The position numbers and the translations under genes were made by a program. DNA of 64,000 bases from Batrachochytrium dendrobatidis JAM81 (taxonomy: Eukaryota; Chytridiomycota; Chytridiomycetes; Rhizophydiales). The stretch lies in contig NW_006281101.1 of assembly GCF_000203795.2 (NCBI RefSeq), positions 1 through 64,000 of the forward strand, read 5' to 3'. Below, piece after piece: positions 46,466 through 57,830 of this stretch (positions are counted from its first letter, which is position 1; each line of letters starts with the position of its first letter). The notes under the pieces are model-generated. The model worked only from the letters and a program-made list of their open reading frames with translations, was not told the DNA's origin and ran no database searches.

Positions 46466-48128
46466 ATGCTGATTACTCTAGAATGCATTCTACTTGCGTT
46501 ACAAGCGGTTGCTGCAGTTCGACTTGCATTAGAATCACCTTCTGGAATTGACAGTCAATCAAGCAATAGGCTATCAAAACGATCACCTGTTGAATTGGGT
46601 GGTGATATTAACAAATGCTACACAATTAAAGTCAATGTTGATGGAGTCAATGTATGTATCATGTCATGCCATGCATTGTAGTTTGATATCAATTTACACC
46701 ACGTTTAATTAATCTCACACTTGTCGTGTTGTTTAAAATAGTTGGATTTGCAAGTCGATTCAGCAATGTCTGATATAGTTGTACCACTTTCTAGTTCAAG
46801 CAACGATATAGGTTTGACTCCGCAACACACTCCAAGTGGGAAACCCGTTACTATAAATTACAAAGGCGATGAGTATAATGGGTTTAGTTCCACAGCCGAT
46901 GTGACGATTCCGGGTACTAGTATAACTGACATCAATTTACCAGTACTATCAGTTGAAAAACAATCGGCAGATCTAGTTGGTATTAGTCCAAACCTTGATG
47001 GAGTATTTGGGTTTGCCTATTCCTCGTTGTCAAAGCATCATCCACCAATCACTGCGATGGATGTTTTGTACAGCAATGGTGTCATTCCCAGTAACGAGAT
47101 TGGTCTTCAATTATGTCCGTATGATATGACTTCAGATAGCTTCATCAATATAGGAAACACGGACATAACTCCAAAATGCGGAACGGATGGAAAAAGTGTT
47201 GCATGGGTAGAGTCACCAACAACCGATCGCCATACTGTCAACATCAAGAATATACTAATCGATGACGAACAAGCGAATCTGCCTGCTGAATTCCAAAAAA
47301 AAACAAGGAAAGAATGGACGTACTTTGTATTCATATCTACAAACATGCTTTTTATGCATAGTTTTGCCTGAAACAGTCGTAGCTACGTTTATCAATGCTA
47401 TTCTTGATAGTGGTGCGATCAGGGTTAAAAGTATATTATTTAGAAACAAACTCGGCAAAATAGCGGTTAAAAACAGATTACAGGGAAACTATTTAATATC
47501 CAAATTCGGTTTTAAAATCGATTGGGACAAGCTGCCAACGGTTTCAATTGTCATGTTTGCTCAAACCCCCGTAACTGATGCCAATTGCAATTCCGTTGTA
47601 ACAATCAAGTTGGGTCCCAAAGACTATATACAGAGAGCTGATTCTAAAAATTGTAAATATTTGACAATTGTATGCAATGTGTTGTTTGATTAACCTGACT
47701 AATATAATGTTGGATTATAGTTGTGTTTATTGTAACAACTGGTTCAAATGACAAAGCAGTTCTTGGTATATCATTTATGACCCGACTTACAATGACATTT
47801 GATCGAAGACATAAACGCATTGGGTTTGGTCCTGGATGTGGATGTGAAGTCATGGCCGATGGATATCCTACTATTTCAAACGGTTATCAAATGCTCTGGC
47901 CATTACCGCGGTAAGTTGTTTGATATTGGTGTGTGGGTGTGTATATTGATACTGATCATGAATTTGATGCATACTGTTAGATTGCCTGAACAACCAACTA
48001 CTTCAGGTTCAGATGGCACATTTATTCGCAGAAGAAAACCAATAACTACAACTGATCAAGTAGCTGTACCTGAAAACACTCACCACACTGTCAAGAGTTA
48101 CAAACAGACTCTCAATAAACTCGACTGA
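46466..48128 (+). pseudogene. Frameshifted paralogue of the aspartyl-protease-like gene
   Basis: Exons 46466-46651, 46742-47652, 47721-47910 and 47981-48128 match the minus-strand gene at 2998-4565 in order, splice sites and sizes. Exon 1 is 186 bp in both and exon 3 is 190 bp in both. Exon 2 is 911 bp here against 910 bp there. The extra base arises around a run of nine A at about 47295-47303 (six A in the other copy). It breaks the frame directly before the second active-site segment. The first motif is VDSAMSDIVVPL, so Asp-Ser-Ala replaces Asp-Thr/Ser-Gly. The last exon reads through to a longer tail (ITTTDQVAVPENTHHTV) than in the paralogue. The signal peptide is intact. It is a pseudogene unless the A run is a sequencing error. 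Confidence 0.82.
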
Positions 48129-48954
48129 ATACAATTCATTAGTGACAAACTGATACTATACGTATATTTAATGTGGTGTGTTCATGTTTGATTGTGTGAT
48201 ATGTTCAAGCCGTGCATGTATTGGATCAGTCCAGTGTGTATTGTAATTGTTTGGTACACGATGATCACACATACTATTGCATTAGTAATACATGGCATGG
48301 ATTGAATACACATCATGATCGCATAGCTCAATCATGGTATGCATTGTTGGAATCCATCACTGTATATCTGGATGATCATGTCGATACTGGATGTGCGATA
48401 TCAACAGTTGAAATATAGTATACTGCTGCAAATACCATGATTATCACATTCCATTGGTGTGTGATCATATTGCACCAATCGACCAGTATACGATCATTGG
48501 ATACATCAACATGTGCATAATGACCATATTGTTGGCATTGTATATTCAACATGTGATACTTGATACACGACACAGTTGACACTGCGACTGATGTGTGTGA
48601 TCAGTCAGGCTATTGATGCAACCATTTTGACACCACAATCAACAGTCAAACCAGTCAAACCAGTCAAATTGGTCAGATCTGATATCAACACACATGACTA
48701 TTGTTGATATTGGTATTGCATGTGTCAATACGACATGACAAGCAATATCATATTGACACAATACACACATGTCAAGCAGTATCATATCGACACAATACAC
48801 ACATGCATGTCAGCATCATCAATGTGTACAATATGATATCATGTCAACCAAGACTGTGTAATAATCAAATATAATGCATGCACATACAATTTTATTGTAA
48901 ATTAAATAAAATGACAATTGAATCGGCTGAAACAAGTCCAGATTAACATTCAAG
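48129..48954. other. Intergenic stretch with a small tandem repeat
   Basis: No gene. A 34-bp unit (AGCARTATCATATYGACACA plus AATACACACAT) is present twice in tandem at 48737-48804. CAGTCAAAC-type words are repeated near 48640-48670. Confidence 0.55.
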
Positions 48955-49848
48955 TCAATTGGATGGATCGTCACGTCTGGGCTGCCCTACTTCTAAATTT
49001 AAAAGGTTTTCCACATATTGGAATAACCACCCTAAACTGGAAGTTACTTGAACGGGCTGGGCTATAGGTATATCTGTTTCCTCGGATGACGGTTCCTCGA
49101 ATAACGGTTCCTCAGTTAGCGGCTCAGATGATGGACTTTCATGATATTGTGATGAACTCTGGCTCCCACTAGTGGAGGTTTGCTCAGATCCTGACTGTTG
49201 GTTCATTATGAGATTAAGAGATTCGTATATGCCTTGAACAAAATCACGATTTAATTCCAGAAATTGCATGTGAGAAAGGATTAGTTCTAAATCCAGATCT
49301 TCAAACAAACGCTCTGCAAGATTTTCTTTGTTGGAATACAATTTCAAACCAAAGGTGAAAAAATCGTGATAGAGTTTTTGACACTTTTTTTCAAGCTCTT
49401 TGAGTTTTTTTCTCTCTTGTTGAAGCTTCAGTCTAGAATTTTTAAGCTCTTTTTTATATACTGGATTATTCTTGTTTTTCCGAGGTTTACGTAACAGCTT
49501 CGCATGTTTCTTATTCAGCCGTTCTACTAATATTCTTTGATCAAGCTCTTCAGATTTGGCCAAGTCATACGCTTTTTTCATATCTTCATATTCTTGCTCC
49601 ATTTGTAGGCAATCTTCGATTAAGCTTAAATCACTTTCTGAAAGTTGGCTCATATCAACTAAATTTGTAGTTTCTTCATTAGAAGCTGCCCAAAGCCCAG
49701 ATTCAGTACTTGCAGTTGCAGTGGGAATGACGGTTGAAGTGCTAGTTCCAGCACTTGTAGTTGTAGTTGCACTGGGATTGACTGGATTGGCTGTAGTAAA
49801 AGAGCAAGTAAACAGAATTGATGTCAATACTGTGACTGCAAGTTTCAT
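48955..49848 (-). CDS. Secreted coiled-coil protein, lineage-restricted
   Basis: The frame is open 22 codons upstream, but the ATG at 49848 gives a clean signal peptide (MKLAVTVLTSILFTCSFTTA) and sits 60 bases after a TATAAATA element, so it is chosen. The protein has 297 residues. A Thr/Ser-rich spacer (about 21-50) is followed by a long highly charged helical region (about 60-180) rich in Lys/Glu/Leu (VERLNKKHAKLLRK, KELKNSRLKLQQERKKL), very likely a coiled coil. A Ser/Glu-rich segment with an EEP-type repeat (SEPLTEEPLFEEPSSEE) comes before the C-terminus. No enzyme motif is seen. Its promoter block is shared with the gene at 55152-55793. Confidence 0.75.
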   Translation of the reverse strand: MKLAVTVLTSILFTCSFTTANPVNPSATTTTSAGTSTSTVIPTATASTESGLWAASNEETTNLVDMSQLSESDLSLIEDCLQMEQEYEDMKKAYDLAKSEELDQRILVERLNKKHAKLLRKPRKNKNNPVYKKELKNSRLKLQQERKKLKELEKKCQKLYHDFFTFGLKLYSNKENLAERLFEDLDLELILSHMQFLELNRDFVQGIYESLNLIMNQQSGSEQTSTSGSQSSSQYHESPSSEPLTEEPLFEEPSSEETDIPIAQPVQVTSSLGWLFQYVENLLNLEVGQPRRDDPSN

Positions 49849-49900
49849 TATACTGGTTTGCCAAGTTGTAATGGTTGTTTGATGAGTCGGTTTTGGACTG

Positions 49901-50045
49901 TATTTATATCTCATTGAACGGATCAGATTAAAAGCACGTTCCTTGAATGACCGTTCTAAGGGATTGGTGTTGTCAAGGGTTAGTAGCGATTTGTTATCAA
50001 TGTCGAATTTTGAAAAGATGACCCTTTATATAACAGCCCAGTTTT
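49901..50045 (-). promoter_or_regulatory. Promoter block shared by two secreted-protein genes (copy 1)
   Basis: On the minus strand TATAAATA (49908-49901) lies about 60 bases before the ATG. Upstream, AACGGTCATTCAAGGA (with CCAATCCCTTAG just before it, 49967-49940) and TTATATAAAGG further out match the region before the gene at 55152, in the same order. Confidence 0.6.
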
Positions 50046-50317
50046 AATCGAACCGCCGCTTGGCTATGCATTCAAATATGATTGATTGTGTAATGTTGTA
50101 CAAACAATTGACAAATCAGGTTGTCAAGTACAGGCCAAATATGACGATATAATGTTGATCATTCAGGTATTGGATGACCAAACCATCACATCGACTAAGC
50201 AACCAACTTTCACAACTCATGCAATCACCAAGCCGTCGAGTCAAAATAGCGGCAAGTCATGATTGATATTGATCAAATGATTGAAATCCAACTCATCTAG
50301 TGTCAATATGCATATAG

Positions 50318-53041
50318 GCGATAAAAACATGTACAGAGTTGTACAAATATAGACGCTGGAGTGAGGAGTGTAAATTTGACATCAAGCCTATGGTTGAGAT
50401 TATTGTTCACGATTCTGATCAACAAGTGCTCACATTGGCGATTGACCTGTTCTCGACCGTTTGCCATGATATTGACGATGAAAATGTATGTTTACAGTGA
50501 TACAATATTGGATCAGTTTGGACAGTGTCATGTCATGTTGATCTGATTGTATACTTGACATTGAACAATATCATTAGTTTGGCATCGTGGTATCAAGACT
50601 TGTCTCACGACTGGAATCATCCAGTGGTTCAGTTGCTGTTGGTTTTATCGAAAATCTTAAAACCATATTTTGTAATATTTATCGTCATGACCCAGTAAAA
50701 GCAGTGAAATGTGGCATCATTCCAGCACTGGTCAATACGCTCAGGTATGTGGTGTTATGCATGAATGTGTGTCCAGTCATCACAATTGGTAAATTTGACA
50801 TGGTTGGATTGATATGACATGAATACAGGAGTGTCGATCAAGAAGTGATTTATGAAAGCATTGATACTATTCATAGTTTATGCAACTATAAAGATTGTGA
50901 AATAGTTTCAGCCGAGTTGATGAGGCTGGATTTGATTCAAACACTGAACGACTTGTGTACCAAATACAGCGACAACTTTGAACTAAAACCACGCATGATC
51001 AAGATAGCGGGATCAGTTGCATCCCAAATGCGCGACTTTCCTGTATCGCTTGTACGATCGTTGGTTTTTGAGCAATTGACGATATCGATGTGCAATCTTC
51101 ATATGTGTGACTCTTTGTACCTGTTTGATTATGTCAACGACATGATTCAGAAATCTACAAACAAGGACGAGATGATCAAGGTGTTTCGAGAATATGGAAT
51201 TGTAAAGCAACTCAACACTATTTATTCACGTAGAAATATAAATCTGTATGGTTATAATGGTATTGTAAAACTAGTCAAAACTTGTTGATTTTGCCGACAA
51301 TCACCCCGACAGTTCAATACGTACCGAGTTGGATCAAGGCATGATATTTGAAAATCTAACGGCTATTGTAAAATCGGATACTGCTAACTACATAAACAAG
51401 AGGGCTGCTGGTCAGATCATTAAAACGTGTTTCCAGCATCGGGTTCAGACTGCTAATTCGGACATTCAGTCATACAACGACAATGCCGAAATTGATATGA
51501 AATCTGAAATGGCCGGATATAAACATGGACAGGCACGCACACTTGTCGAGATGCAGTATATCCAGTATCTGCAATGTATACTTTGCAAACCCATGTGGTG
51601 GATCGATATCACAAACCAGCATATTGTGGAGCAATGGAGGGCTGACTCACTCGATCGGAATATATCACCATCAACATTTAATCTTGCATTGGAACAACTC
51701 GGGGTTTTTGTCAAACAGCTTGTTTGTAGTGGCAGTGATGGATTTGGCACAATTGTCCCAGGACCTGTTGAACTGACGTATATACTGGACAATGGCATAC
51801 CTGATAATGTATACACGCGATTGATGACAAATGTATCGGATATTGAACATGGATCAAATCACAACACTGGTCAAATGGTGCACAATCTGATTGATGCATC
51901 AATGTACAGTGTTGTATATGGACAAACGATGATTGCACCACTGGATATACGACTCAAATACACCAAAATGGTACCATGCGATATATTGTTATCGACTCGA
52001 CTTGTTTCAGATACGCCCATCATTCGAGGCAATCCCAAGTTTATATCACGCAAGTTCCAATGTCTTCCGAGTGAATTCCGTGTCGAACAGGATGGCAGTG
52101 TGACCATCAACTCATACATCAACAATCTGAATCCGATATGGCATCGAGACATGTACAAATGCATTGCCAAAATATTCAAATGTTTTGTCCCAATGTTTGA
52201 AAGTCTGTTCAGAACGATGGATCCAATGTTCAAGTATATTGATATTTGCAATGGCACAAAGGGATATGAACCACCAAGCCAGTCAGACTATGGTGGTATG
52301 GAACCAGACACTCGAGTCATTCGTCCCGTATATGTACCAATACTTCCGAAACATTTTGAATCCAAATATGAATCAGCAAAGCCAGTATCACTGCGTGGTC
52401 GTAATCTGCAAGTCATTGTCAAACTCACCAACATTCAATTGACACCATCCAAACCTAAATACGACGAGGGAAACTGGCACAATGAAGGTCCAATTAACGA
52501 ATCGATTGTTGCAACTGGACTGTATTACTACGACGTGGAAAATATCACCACACCCAAACTCGATTTCCGCGAGGCTGTTTATTGTTTTGATGATCAAGGA
52601 GCATCTGATATGTATTGGAAAGATGTGTACGGCATTGTTGAGCGAAAATCATCAAAGAATCAGTATATAGGATTGCTTGAATTACCAAATGGTCGGTGTG
52701 TAGTTTATCCCAATCGATATCAACACAAAGAACAATCATTTGAACTTGCAGATCCAACTCAACCAGGACACTGCAAGATTCTGACATTTTTTGTAGTGAA
52801 TCCAGCCTGTCGGATTGTTTCGACTGCGCATGTGGCTTCACAACAACCACAATGGTGCAAATCGAGTCTTGACAAGACACCTATACCGCCTGAACTGTGG
52901 AATGATATCACGCAGTATATTCAAGGTGTTCAATCACCAACTGAAGCCAAACATTATCGAGATGAATTGACAAGTGACCGAATTCAAATCACAGCGGTAT
53001 ACAACGAATACATATATGAGCAGGCGTATAGTGATTGGTGA
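50318..53041 (+). pseudogene. Paralogue of the armadillo/DUF4246 gene, with stop and frameshift
   Basis: Exon 50318-50485 joins exon 50578-53041 by a 92-bp GT-AG intron (GTATGT...CATTAG), exactly the junction interrupted by the LTR in the other copy. Compared with that copy, TGG has become TGA at 50815-50817. Two bases are deleted near 51281 within the sequence AAAACTTGTTGATTTTG. After 51290 the frame is open to 53041 with a well conserved DUF4246 domain, including the WHNEG and YQHKEQSFELADP segments. The first two exons are missing. The C-terminal half is far more similar to the paralogue than the N-terminal half, suggesting gene conversion or recent selection there. Confidence 0.8.
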
Positions 53042-53454
53042 TTGATTGTGAGGTTGTAATTTTACAACAATGAGTTGCAATGCCAGTCAGATCTATGCAA
53101 TTAAATGGATCGAATGAATTGAATGAATCATGTCAATCATGACAGTGACTGTTGATTATATTGACTGATTGTGTACAATTGATTGATACAAGTGATATGG
53201 ATGCATCATTCGGTGTTGTTGAATCAGATCATTGCTTGATTCTGTCAATGTGATCAAATGGATTACTACAAAACTGGACATGCTCAAGTTGAATCAAGTA
53301 TTGAATCGAGTATTGGATTGATATTTACACACAACCACAATTACAATCAGCACAGTCTGAATATTAGACATTTGAACCTCACGTATCGAGTTGTGGATAA
53401 ATGCGAGTTGGCATATTGGACTGTTTTTGTAGTTTATTAATGATTTGATTCACG

Positions 53455-53640
53455 ACTGTTTGAGTTCAAGGCTCAATATGGATTACAACTGGATTGTCGT
53501 TGTTTCCATTTGGAATGACAAATCTGTCAATGTGTTGATTGATTGTTAATTCATTGACCAATCCATTGATCAGTAATTGTCCAAATAAGTTGTATCCGAG
53601 TCGAGTTGTCAATCAGGATACCATAACCTGACATCCAAAC
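53455..53640 (-). pseudogene. 3' end fragment of a Crinkler gene
   Basis: On the minus strand the frame INQHIDRFVI, GNNDNPVVIHIEP and stop matches the 3' end of the pseudogene at 33549-34973. It marks the outer limit of the inverted duplication. No other part of the gene is present. Confidence 0.6.
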
Positions 53641-54950
53641 GATTATTCAAATAATTGTTCAAACCATCAATGATTGCCAGAATAAGCTTTACGACTCGAC
53701 TACAATAACCACCACAGTCATGGTCAGGTTAGTATGTTGATCCGTTTACAAAGTTACAATACTGCAACAGATTCAACATATTCTTGAAAGTGCTGCACAC
53801 CACATGGATCCAGCAAACCCACTGATGAATTGAACCAATCAATTGATCAATGACATGACTCGATATTGGACATCGAGTTGCACACAGTTGGTAAAAAGTC
53901 ACCAACATGTTCAGATAGTCAAACCTTGACTACAGGTTGATATCATCACCCAACACACCAAATACAACACACAATCTGGACGACTACTGGATCATATTGT
54001 GGATATCAATCAACGGAGTTACTGGTTCCAAACAATCATGTACAATCATGTACAGTCATTACAGGACAATATGATACATTTATGAATAGCATGTTGTAAT
54101 CAACACGAGTGGAGCTGTGCAATAGACTTGTCATGGTTTGCAATGGTTTGATATGAACATGATGACTCGGACTCTATTCAGTCGGATCAACTCGACTACA
54201 ATTGGTCGTGTATATTATGATTGACACGAACAATTGTAGTCGAACTCGAATACAGATTGACTGTTGAATCACAATGCGTGGTATCAGCAACATGATGTGA
54301 TATATAGTGGAATGTATACGCTAATCTGACATGTGTCATGTAGTGTGTATTCGATCAATATGGGTATTAGCAATCAACAAGTCATACGATGTTTGTGTTC
54401 GAGTGATGGAATGGAATACAATGGAGTGGAATGAAATGAGTGCATCAATCCAGAATACGAATCAACCATGACATATGATCATGATGTGTGGTTGATACAA
54501 CTATATAGTGACAATCGATATTGATATAGCAACACAACATGCAATGCCAACACAACAGTTGCAAGTCATTGATCATCAATATGACATTGTGGTTGCAACA
54601 TGAACTGCATTGTATTGATTCAGTTGATTGATTGAATTACTGGACAATGTGTAGTGATGATTGATTGTGTCGAGTTGAATGTAAAGTATCACCAAACCAC
54701 ATGTTTGAATAATGCCAACCACTTTCTACTTTGAAAAGCATGAACATCATAGCATATGCTGATGACCATGTAACAGCTGAATGCCAAAGCCATCTTACAT
54801 AGGCTATGCGATATTATTTGAACATGCATTGATCTCCCAGGCTGTATCTCACCAACCCTTTTCAGGGCTTAAAAGAGCGAGAAACTGCATAACCAATCAA
54901 CCATACGATGTTCAAATGCATAGCCGAGCAGTGGTCCAATCAATATTGCG
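53641..54950. other. Gene-free stretch
   Basis: No frame or motif supports a gene. The sequence is AT-rich with scattered short repeats such as GGAATGGAATACAATGGAGTGGAATG (near 54410-54440, shown in part as GGAATG units) and ACAATCATGTACA. I see nothing else in it. Confidence 0.6.
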
Positions 54951-54954
54951 GTTG

Positions 54955-55151
54955 TTATATAAAGGAAGATCCCTTCAAAGTTTGATATTGGTGACAGATC
55001 ACCATCAACCCTGACAATAAAGCCAATCCCTAAAACGGTCATTCAAGGATCATGCTTTTGATACCATCCATCCAATAATGAATATAAATACGACACCAAA
55101 CCGACGTGTTGAATAATATTCATCTACAACTTGCTCAATCAAACCAATACA
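54955..55151 (+). promoter_or_regulatory. Promoter block shared by two secreted-protein genes (copy 2)
   Basis: TTATATAAAGG (54956), CCAATCCCTAAAACGG followed by TCATTCAAGGA (55023-55049) and TATAAATA (55083-55090, 62 bases before the ATG at 55152) match the upstream region of the gene at 48955-49848 in order and approximate spacing. ACCAAACCGAC follows the TATA box in this copy, ACCGACTC in the other. Confidence 0.6.
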
Positions 55152-55793
55152 ATGAAACTATCAATTGCTTTGTCATCGATCCTGGCTGTCTGCTCAGTTA
55201 CTACAGCTACCCCAGTTCTTTCCACTGCGACCACGAGCGTTGAATCTACTTCCACCACAGTTTCTCCTAATGCGATTGCAACTAGTGGGCCTGACTACTT
55301 GAAATATCCTAGTCCATATGATGAATATACGAGTCACTGTCATCCAATCTCACTGGAAATGTTAATGCTGTTGGAGGAATTTGTACTAATCGGACTGGGA
55401 TGCGATGCATTATCAGACGAAATTGATGAGAGAAGAGTCAAAATCTATGCTGAAGTGGATATAATGGACGAGCTGCAGGAAAGATTTGACACTGTAATGG
55501 GCGACTCTTCAAACTATGGACTAGGAAACCTCGATCTTGAAGCTGCGATCAGAACCCAGCATGAACTTCTTGAAAAACTCCACAAAGAATCTATGGGACT
55601 TTTAGGAAAACATTGGAATGGGGTTCAGGAAAGTGACAAGTTACTAATAACACTTGAAACGTACTTTAGGCAAAATTTTATATCTGATGAAACCGAGGTT
55701 TACGATATCGCAGACCCGAATGAATTTCTCGAATTTAGGAGATGCCACGAGTTTTTACGCAGTCACCTATCACAGTCACAGTCACAGCCATAA
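55152..55793 (+). CDS. Secreted helical protein, lineage-restricted
   Basis: The start is the ATG at 55152, chosen because the signal peptide MKLSIALSSILAVCSVTTA begins there; the frame is open seven codons further. The protein has 213 residues. After a Thr/Ser-rich spacer (to about residue 45) it has a conserved-looking segment with two Cys (SHCHPISLEMLMLLEEFV and GLGCD). A charged helical region follows (EIDERRVKIYAEVDIMDELQ... to ...EFLRSHLSQSQSQ). The architecture parallels the genes at 48955-49848 and 43314-44243, and the promoter is shared with the former. No catalytic motif is visible. Its 3' flank is a dispersed segment also at 14460-14730. Confidence 0.75.
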   Translation: MKLSIALSSILAVCSVTTATPVLSTATTSVESTSTTVSPNAIATSGPDYLKYPSPYDEYTSHCHPISLEMLMLLEEFVLIGLGCDALSDEIDERRVKIYAEVDIMDELQERFDTVMGDSSNYGLGNLDLEAAIRTQHELLEKLHKESMGLLGKHWNGVQESDKLLITLETYFRQNFISDETEVYDIADPNEFLEFRRCHEFLRSHLSQSQSQP

Positions 55794-55794
55794 T

Positions 55795-56045
55795 TTGGGT
55801 ATGGTGCAACTTTTTAAGATTCTGGTAGTCAACAACAAACTCTTCAACCAGGCTCGTCACATTGTTGGATTTGAGTGAACCATCACAATCCCATCTAGGA
55901 TATGTTGTAATGCAGCGTGTATTGTGTGTTTGGATGCCTGTTATTTGTCATGCATTCAATTTCATTCATTCAATAAACATCGTGTATTGTCAAACCATAG
56001 TGTATTAAACTAATGAATTGATCATATTGCACCAATCAACTACCA
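55795..56045. repeat. Dispersed segment shared with 14460-14730
   Basis: Same ordered words and orientation as at 14460-14730. It begins directly at the stop codon of the secreted-protein gene. Confidence 0.5.
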
Positions 56046-56229
56046 TGCATTGTATTAACCATTGCAGTGTCATTTCTGAATCCATGCGATTGTGTATATT
56101 GTCATTTGGGGTTACCAATCAACCCATTCCATTTGACACCAACTCATTGGTACCACTGGACTATTTGATTCAAGTGACTCGGCTGGTTCTTGTAGCTTGT
56201 GGACATATTTGTGTGGTTCATAGTCGAAA

Positions 56230-56530
56230 GTATATCACAGTAAGTAAAATATGACAATAAAGTAATGAACTAATGCATGAATTGCGTTGTTTATTAATCC
56301 AAGATCGTATCTTTTATGAGGTGGGATAGTAGTGGAACAATACCAAGAAAGATATGTGGTCCATAGCTCAAACATCATTGTTGAGGGTTCCTAATCACTA
56401 TAGATCTTCTATCAGTGGTGGTTATACTTGTGTACCAAACATAGAATCCCACACAATGCATATCAACAGGCTGCACATCTCAATAATCCAAGTCCCATTA
56501 CAAAGATCACACATTACCAATGTCTAACAT
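56230..56530. repeat. Dispersed repeat, copy 4 of 4 (diverged)
   Basis: Contains ATATCACAGTAAGTAAAATA, AAAGTAATGAACTAATG, TTGCGTTGTTTATTAAT and CACATTACCAATGTCTAACA in the order of the copies at 2630, 18530 and 28584, but the middle is different. Confidence 0.45.
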
Positions 56531-56734
56531 TCTATTGGTTAATATGATTACTAAACATTATGCAATATACACATCAGGCACTGTTATTCTAAACAGACAC
56601 GTTTGTAATAACCAAAGCATTTCCCCTTTGTTAAATAAACAACCTATGATGTAACTTTTGAAATTACATTAAAACAATCAATCAAGTTTACTATTCAATT
56701 CTGTTGATTTAACTCACCTGACAACTTGTGTCAA

Positions 56735-57470
56735 TGTATCAATCAACAATCCAGTAACTGTTGATGTAATATCCAACGCAGTATACAATCAATGATATGG
56801 TTGTTGACCCATTCACAATACTCGACAAATACCAACATATCAGAAAGTTTAAATTTATTCAAAATCAAAATCATTGACAAATCATCAATCTGAATCCTAA
56901 TTCGGTTCTTCAAATTTCAAACCATGCTTTGCCATAAATCTTTTTGGCTTTTCTTTGATCTTGTCTACTTTTATGCATGCTTTTCTATACTCTTGTTTCA
57001 ATTTCTTTTCAACCTCTGGATTGTACCTTGATTCAAATATCTCTTGGCTCATTTCTGATTGTTGTTTGAGTCTAAGGGCCGCATGGTCATGATAGGCTTG
57101 CCATTCTTTCTTTTGTATTTCTTTAGACAATTTAAATCTTTGCTTTAGACAATCAAAGGTCCCTTGATGTTTTTCGTTTAATCCAGTTACTTGATTTAAA
57201 CCAGAATTGGAAGAATAAGTTTTGTTTATTGGTTGTTGTTGGTCTTGACTGGAAATATTTGTATTAATTATATCAAATAGTGGTTTCAAGTATTTGTCAA
57301 AAGTTCTTGGGCCGTGTTTATCAATTGGTCGTTTTCAACTTCGTTTGAAAGTGTTTGGAACAGGTTGATCAATTGGGTCTTGTTGGTTATGGCGATAAAT
57401 TTTTGAATTGGTTATACTCATTATCTCTTGCCAGTATTTGTCAAAAATCTCTGGACTGAACTTATCAGTC
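56735..57470 (-). pseudogene. 5'-truncated paralogue of the secreted repeat protein
   Basis: The minus frame 57289-56897 (SSQDQQQPINKTYSSNSGLNQ... to ...KHGLKFEEPN) matches the C-terminal 110 residues of the gene at 43314-44243. Upstream pieces to about 57470 keep repeat-type residues (RSPIDEPVPNTF-like) but contain stops and frameshifts. There is no ATG with a signal peptide. The 3' flank to 56735 corresponds to 43141-43313 and includes the last 20 codons of the neighbouring ORF at 42560-43210 on the other strand. Confidence 0.75.
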
Positions 57471-57830
57471 ACTTCCAGTTGAATGTCAGTAATATATAAA
57501 GAGCGCCGGATAATACCGTTTTACTTGAATGAAAGATTCAGATATTTTCATTGTAAATATCGTGGAAACTTGTGAAGAATATTGTAAAACCAGAATTTGG
57601 GTTTTTACAGCTATGATTGTAGGTAATTTCAGTTTGAAACAGCAGGAATATGGTTTTGTAATTAGAAAATCATACGTTTACCATTTTACCAGTAATTTAT
57701 GGTCATGTATTGTGTATTCTGTACAAGTTATTATTTGATTCTAAACATGTGATTACAGATTAGCTTTCTGATTTTCAGCTTTTCAGTTTCTATATATTTT
57801 CATTTGTATCACATTCGCAGCATCTTGAAA

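Larger units (their letters stand above)
50185..53640. repeat. Inverted duplication arm B (partner 34860-38925)
   Basis: Reverse-oriented match to arm A. It includes part of exon 3, exon 4 and the last exon of the DUF4246 gene and the 3' end of a CRN gene. It lacks the solo LTR and carries different coding lesions. Confidence 0.85.
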
